Origin: Allomuricauda sp. TY007 | GTDB taxonomy: Bacteria; Bacteroidota; Bacteroidia; Flavobacteriales; Flavobacteriaceae | DNA: 64,000 nucleotides | Assembly (NCBI RefSeq): GCF_010468565.1 | Contig: NZ_WUEG01000015.1 | Span: forward strand, 1 to 64,000 | Direction of reading: 5' to 3' | In this document: positions 62,421 through 64,000 of the stretch, in pieces | Numbering within the stretch: position 1 is the first letter of the stretch | Layout of the letters: each line of letters opens with the position of its first letter | The notes under the pieces: generated by a model | Told to the model about the DNA's origin: nothing | Databases searched by the model: none | The model's input: the letters and a program-made list of their open reading frames with translations, nothing else | Made by a program: the position numbers and the translations under genes

Positions 62421-64000
62421 TTATTTTGTTTTGGTAAAAACCAATGCTTTGCCCCTATTCTGTGTTACAATAATAAAGGGATTTCCTCCCCCGGCCCGTT
62501 CTACTTGAACCATATCCTTGGCATCTCCGGTAACCTTAAAACCACTCTCTTCCGCATTTTTAAAATTAAAGCCTCCATTGTTGTCTCCAAGCAGCACTCC
62601 ACCGTTAAACGCATCGTACCTACCAATAAAGGCCTCATTGCCAAAATCGTTCCCTATCATCAACACATCGGTAGAGGCGTTGCCCCCTGCCTGTGTAGTA
62701 ATCATGCATTTTATGGGGGACGATTGTGTTTGCCACGGAAGTTTGCCCATCTTAAACTGTCCGTTGCCATCATTCTCAAAATAAGTGGTTTGATCGTGAT
62801 TTGCCATTAATTCATCGGCTCCCTCAAGTTCTTCGGGCGTAAACAGCCCACTCTTGGTGGTCGTGGCAAACTCCCGGAAGTAATTGAACTTTTTCCTGAA
62901 CATAGGACTTTGACTCATAAGATCACCCCAAAAATTAACAGGATAGGGCTGGTATGTCGAGTCCTCAAAATCGCTTTTAAAATACGCGAACATTACAGGG
63001 TCAATGGCTCCATTGTTGTCAAAATCTTTGGCCAACATGGTTACGGGTCTTTCTTCGGAAGGATTGTACAGATTATTCTCTCCCAAGTTTCCTGCAAGTA
63101 AGTCCACATCGCCATCGCCATCAAAATCTTCTGCCAAGACACACTCCCACCAACCTGATAGTTGCTGTACGCCTGTTTGGTCCATTTGCTGAAAGGAATC
63201 CCTTTTGTTCATAAAAATGGTTACGGGCATAAATTCGCCTACCAAAATCAAATCCTTTAAATCATCATTGTTTAAATCGGCCCATTTGGCATCGGTTACC
63301 ATACCCGGTTTCCTAAGTGCTTTGTTGTATGTTTCCGTCACATCGACCAGTTTTCCCTTTTCATTTTTCAACAGATAACAATCATCTGGCTTGGGATACT
63401 GGGAAAATGGAGTGCGTCCGCCAACAAATAGGTCAACATAGCCATCACCATCAAAATCCTCTGCTTCCACTACGGAACCACTGGAATTTATCTCTGGTAT
63501 TTTATCTTTTGCCATGATAAACTTACCATTTCCCTGATTGACCATTAGGTAATCTTGATAGTATGGTGAGTCCAAATCAAACTCATTACTACCTGCAACC
63601 ATGTAAATATCAAGATCTCCATCATTCTCTAGGTCAAACAACGCAATGCTGGTCTCTTCCCGTTTTTTGCTAGCTTCGTCATTGAACAAAGCTGTGCCTG
63701 TAAACGTTCCTTCGGCATCTTGCATAAAAATCATTGGGGAGTACCCGGATGAACTTCCAACGATAAAATCCTCAAAACCGTCCCCGTTGATGTCCCCCTT
63801 TGCAAGTCGAGGTCCATTTTGGGTCAACTTGTGGGGCAATGTAGGCTGTAGGTAAAAATCGGCCTTATCGGTTTCTTCGTGAACATAATTGACCCCCACT
63901 TGTTCCGATATTTCGCGATATATGGGAGTGGTTTGTTTGGGTGCCAAGGGAAATGCCAATTGTTTGCCTTCCAAGGAAGAGGCGTTCTTATAATCAATGT
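62421..64000 (-). CDS. VCBS/FG-GAP repeat protein, 5' end outside window
   Basis: 526 residues are visible. The frame is open to the right edge (codons before the TTG at 63974 still encode IDYKNASS), so the N-terminus is missing. Repeated calcium-loop segments such as GDINGDGFEDFIVGSS, DLENDGDLDIYMVAGS, DFDGDGYVDLFVGG and DFDGDGDVDLLAGN are FG-GAP/VCBS repeats, forming a beta-propeller. Such proteins in marine Bacteroidota are exported and often associated with polysaccharide binding or SusC/D-type systems, but nothing else of that kind is present here. Function unknown. Confidence 0.85.
   Translation of the reverse strand, partial: IDYKNASSLEGKQLAFPLAPKQTTPIYREISEQVGVNYVHEETDKADFYLQPTLPHKLTQNGPRLAKGDINGDGFEDFIVGSSSGYSPMIFMQDAEGTFTGTALFNDEASKKREETSIALFDLENDGDLDIYMVAGSNEFDLDSPYYQDYLMVNQGNGKFIMAKDKIPEINSSGSVVEAEDFDGDGYVDLFVGGRTPFSQYPKPDDCYLLKNEKGKLVDVTETYNKALRKPGMVTDAKWADLNNDDLKDLILVGEFMPVTIFMNKRDSFQQMDQTGVQQLSGWWECVLAEDFDGDGDVDLLAGNLGENNLYNPSEERPVTMLAKDFDNNGAIDPVMFAYFKSDFEDSTYQPYPVNFWGDLMSQSPMFRKKFNYFREFATTTKSGLFTPEELEGADELMANHDQTTYFENDGNGQFKMGKLPWQTQSSPIKCMITTQAGGNASTDVLMIGNDFGNEAFIGRYDAFNGGVLLGDNNGGFNFKNAEESGFKVTGDAKDMVQVERAGGGNPFIIVTQNRGKALVFTKTK

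Overview
The window looks like chromosome of a marine member of the Flavobacteriaceae (Bacteroidota), of the Muricauda/Flagellimonas/Maribacter type. Evidence: low-to-medium GC; TAnnTTTG-type promoter boxes; no obvious Shine-Dalgarno sequences; and typical family genes (bacillithiol synthase bshA, a GH3/beta-lactamase fusion, TamB, Bacteroidota-type LptD, a DUF4159 protein, PKD- and malectin-rich secreted proteins). Genus is inference. I saw no rRNA, tRNA, CRISPR or insertion sequence.

Layout. (1) 1-8247, minus: a giant secreted multidomain protein (at least 2749 residues, 3' end outside the window) with a beta-propeller, two malectin-like domains, Kelch repeats, a nested carbohydrate-binding-like module and at least six PKD domains. 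(2) 8632-12762, minus: a polysaccharide export operon (Wza-like lipoprotein, Wzc-like tyrosine kinase, GT14 transferase). (3) 13293-31084, plus: an exopolysaccharide locus. UDP-glucose dehydrogenase and UDP-glucuronate 4-epimerase would supply uronic acids. Six further glycosyltransferases, a Wzy-like polymerase and a MurJ/Wzx-like flippase would build, polymerise and flip the repeat unit. Three ATP-grasp enzymes (two TupA-like, one sugar-transfer-associated) and a pectate-lyase-like lipoprotein are the unusual parts. The 1.2 kb non-coding stretch at 16953-18167 holds repeat remnants, a possible structured RNA and an array of TTTCATCGA motifs in front of the lyase gene. (4) 31245-42262, minus: OmpA-like protein, a PrcB-like lipoprotein, bshA, the GH3/beta-lactamase fusion, a conserved small protein, two Fe-S proteins, MlaD and a cell-wall amidase. 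(5) 42393-64000: envelope and housekeeping genes: lptD, ridA, an N-acetylglucosamine-kinase-like gene, gapA, pfkA, tamB, tsaD, rsmE, DUF4159, an AI-2E-family permease, a methyltransferase, a D-Ala-D-Ala dipeptidase, an esterase, a nucleotidase, a class IV aminotransferase, an M20 peptidase and a truncated VCBS-repeat protein.

How it fits together. Blocks 2 and 3 are divergently transcribed from 12763-13292 and form a nearly complete Wzx/Wzy-dependent export pathway; no initiating phosphoglycosyltransferase is present. The best candidate for something undescribed is the pairing of uronic-acid supply with three ATP-grasp ligases. It suggests a polysaccharide carrying amide-linked (amino acid or peptide) groups, loosely like the teichuronopeptide of alkaliphilic bacilli where TupA was named. 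The lyase-like lipoprotein, with its own possible activator-controlled promoter, may trim or release this polymer. These functional links are inference from gene content. Several genes in the window lack an ATG start, including one whose most sensible start is ATT.
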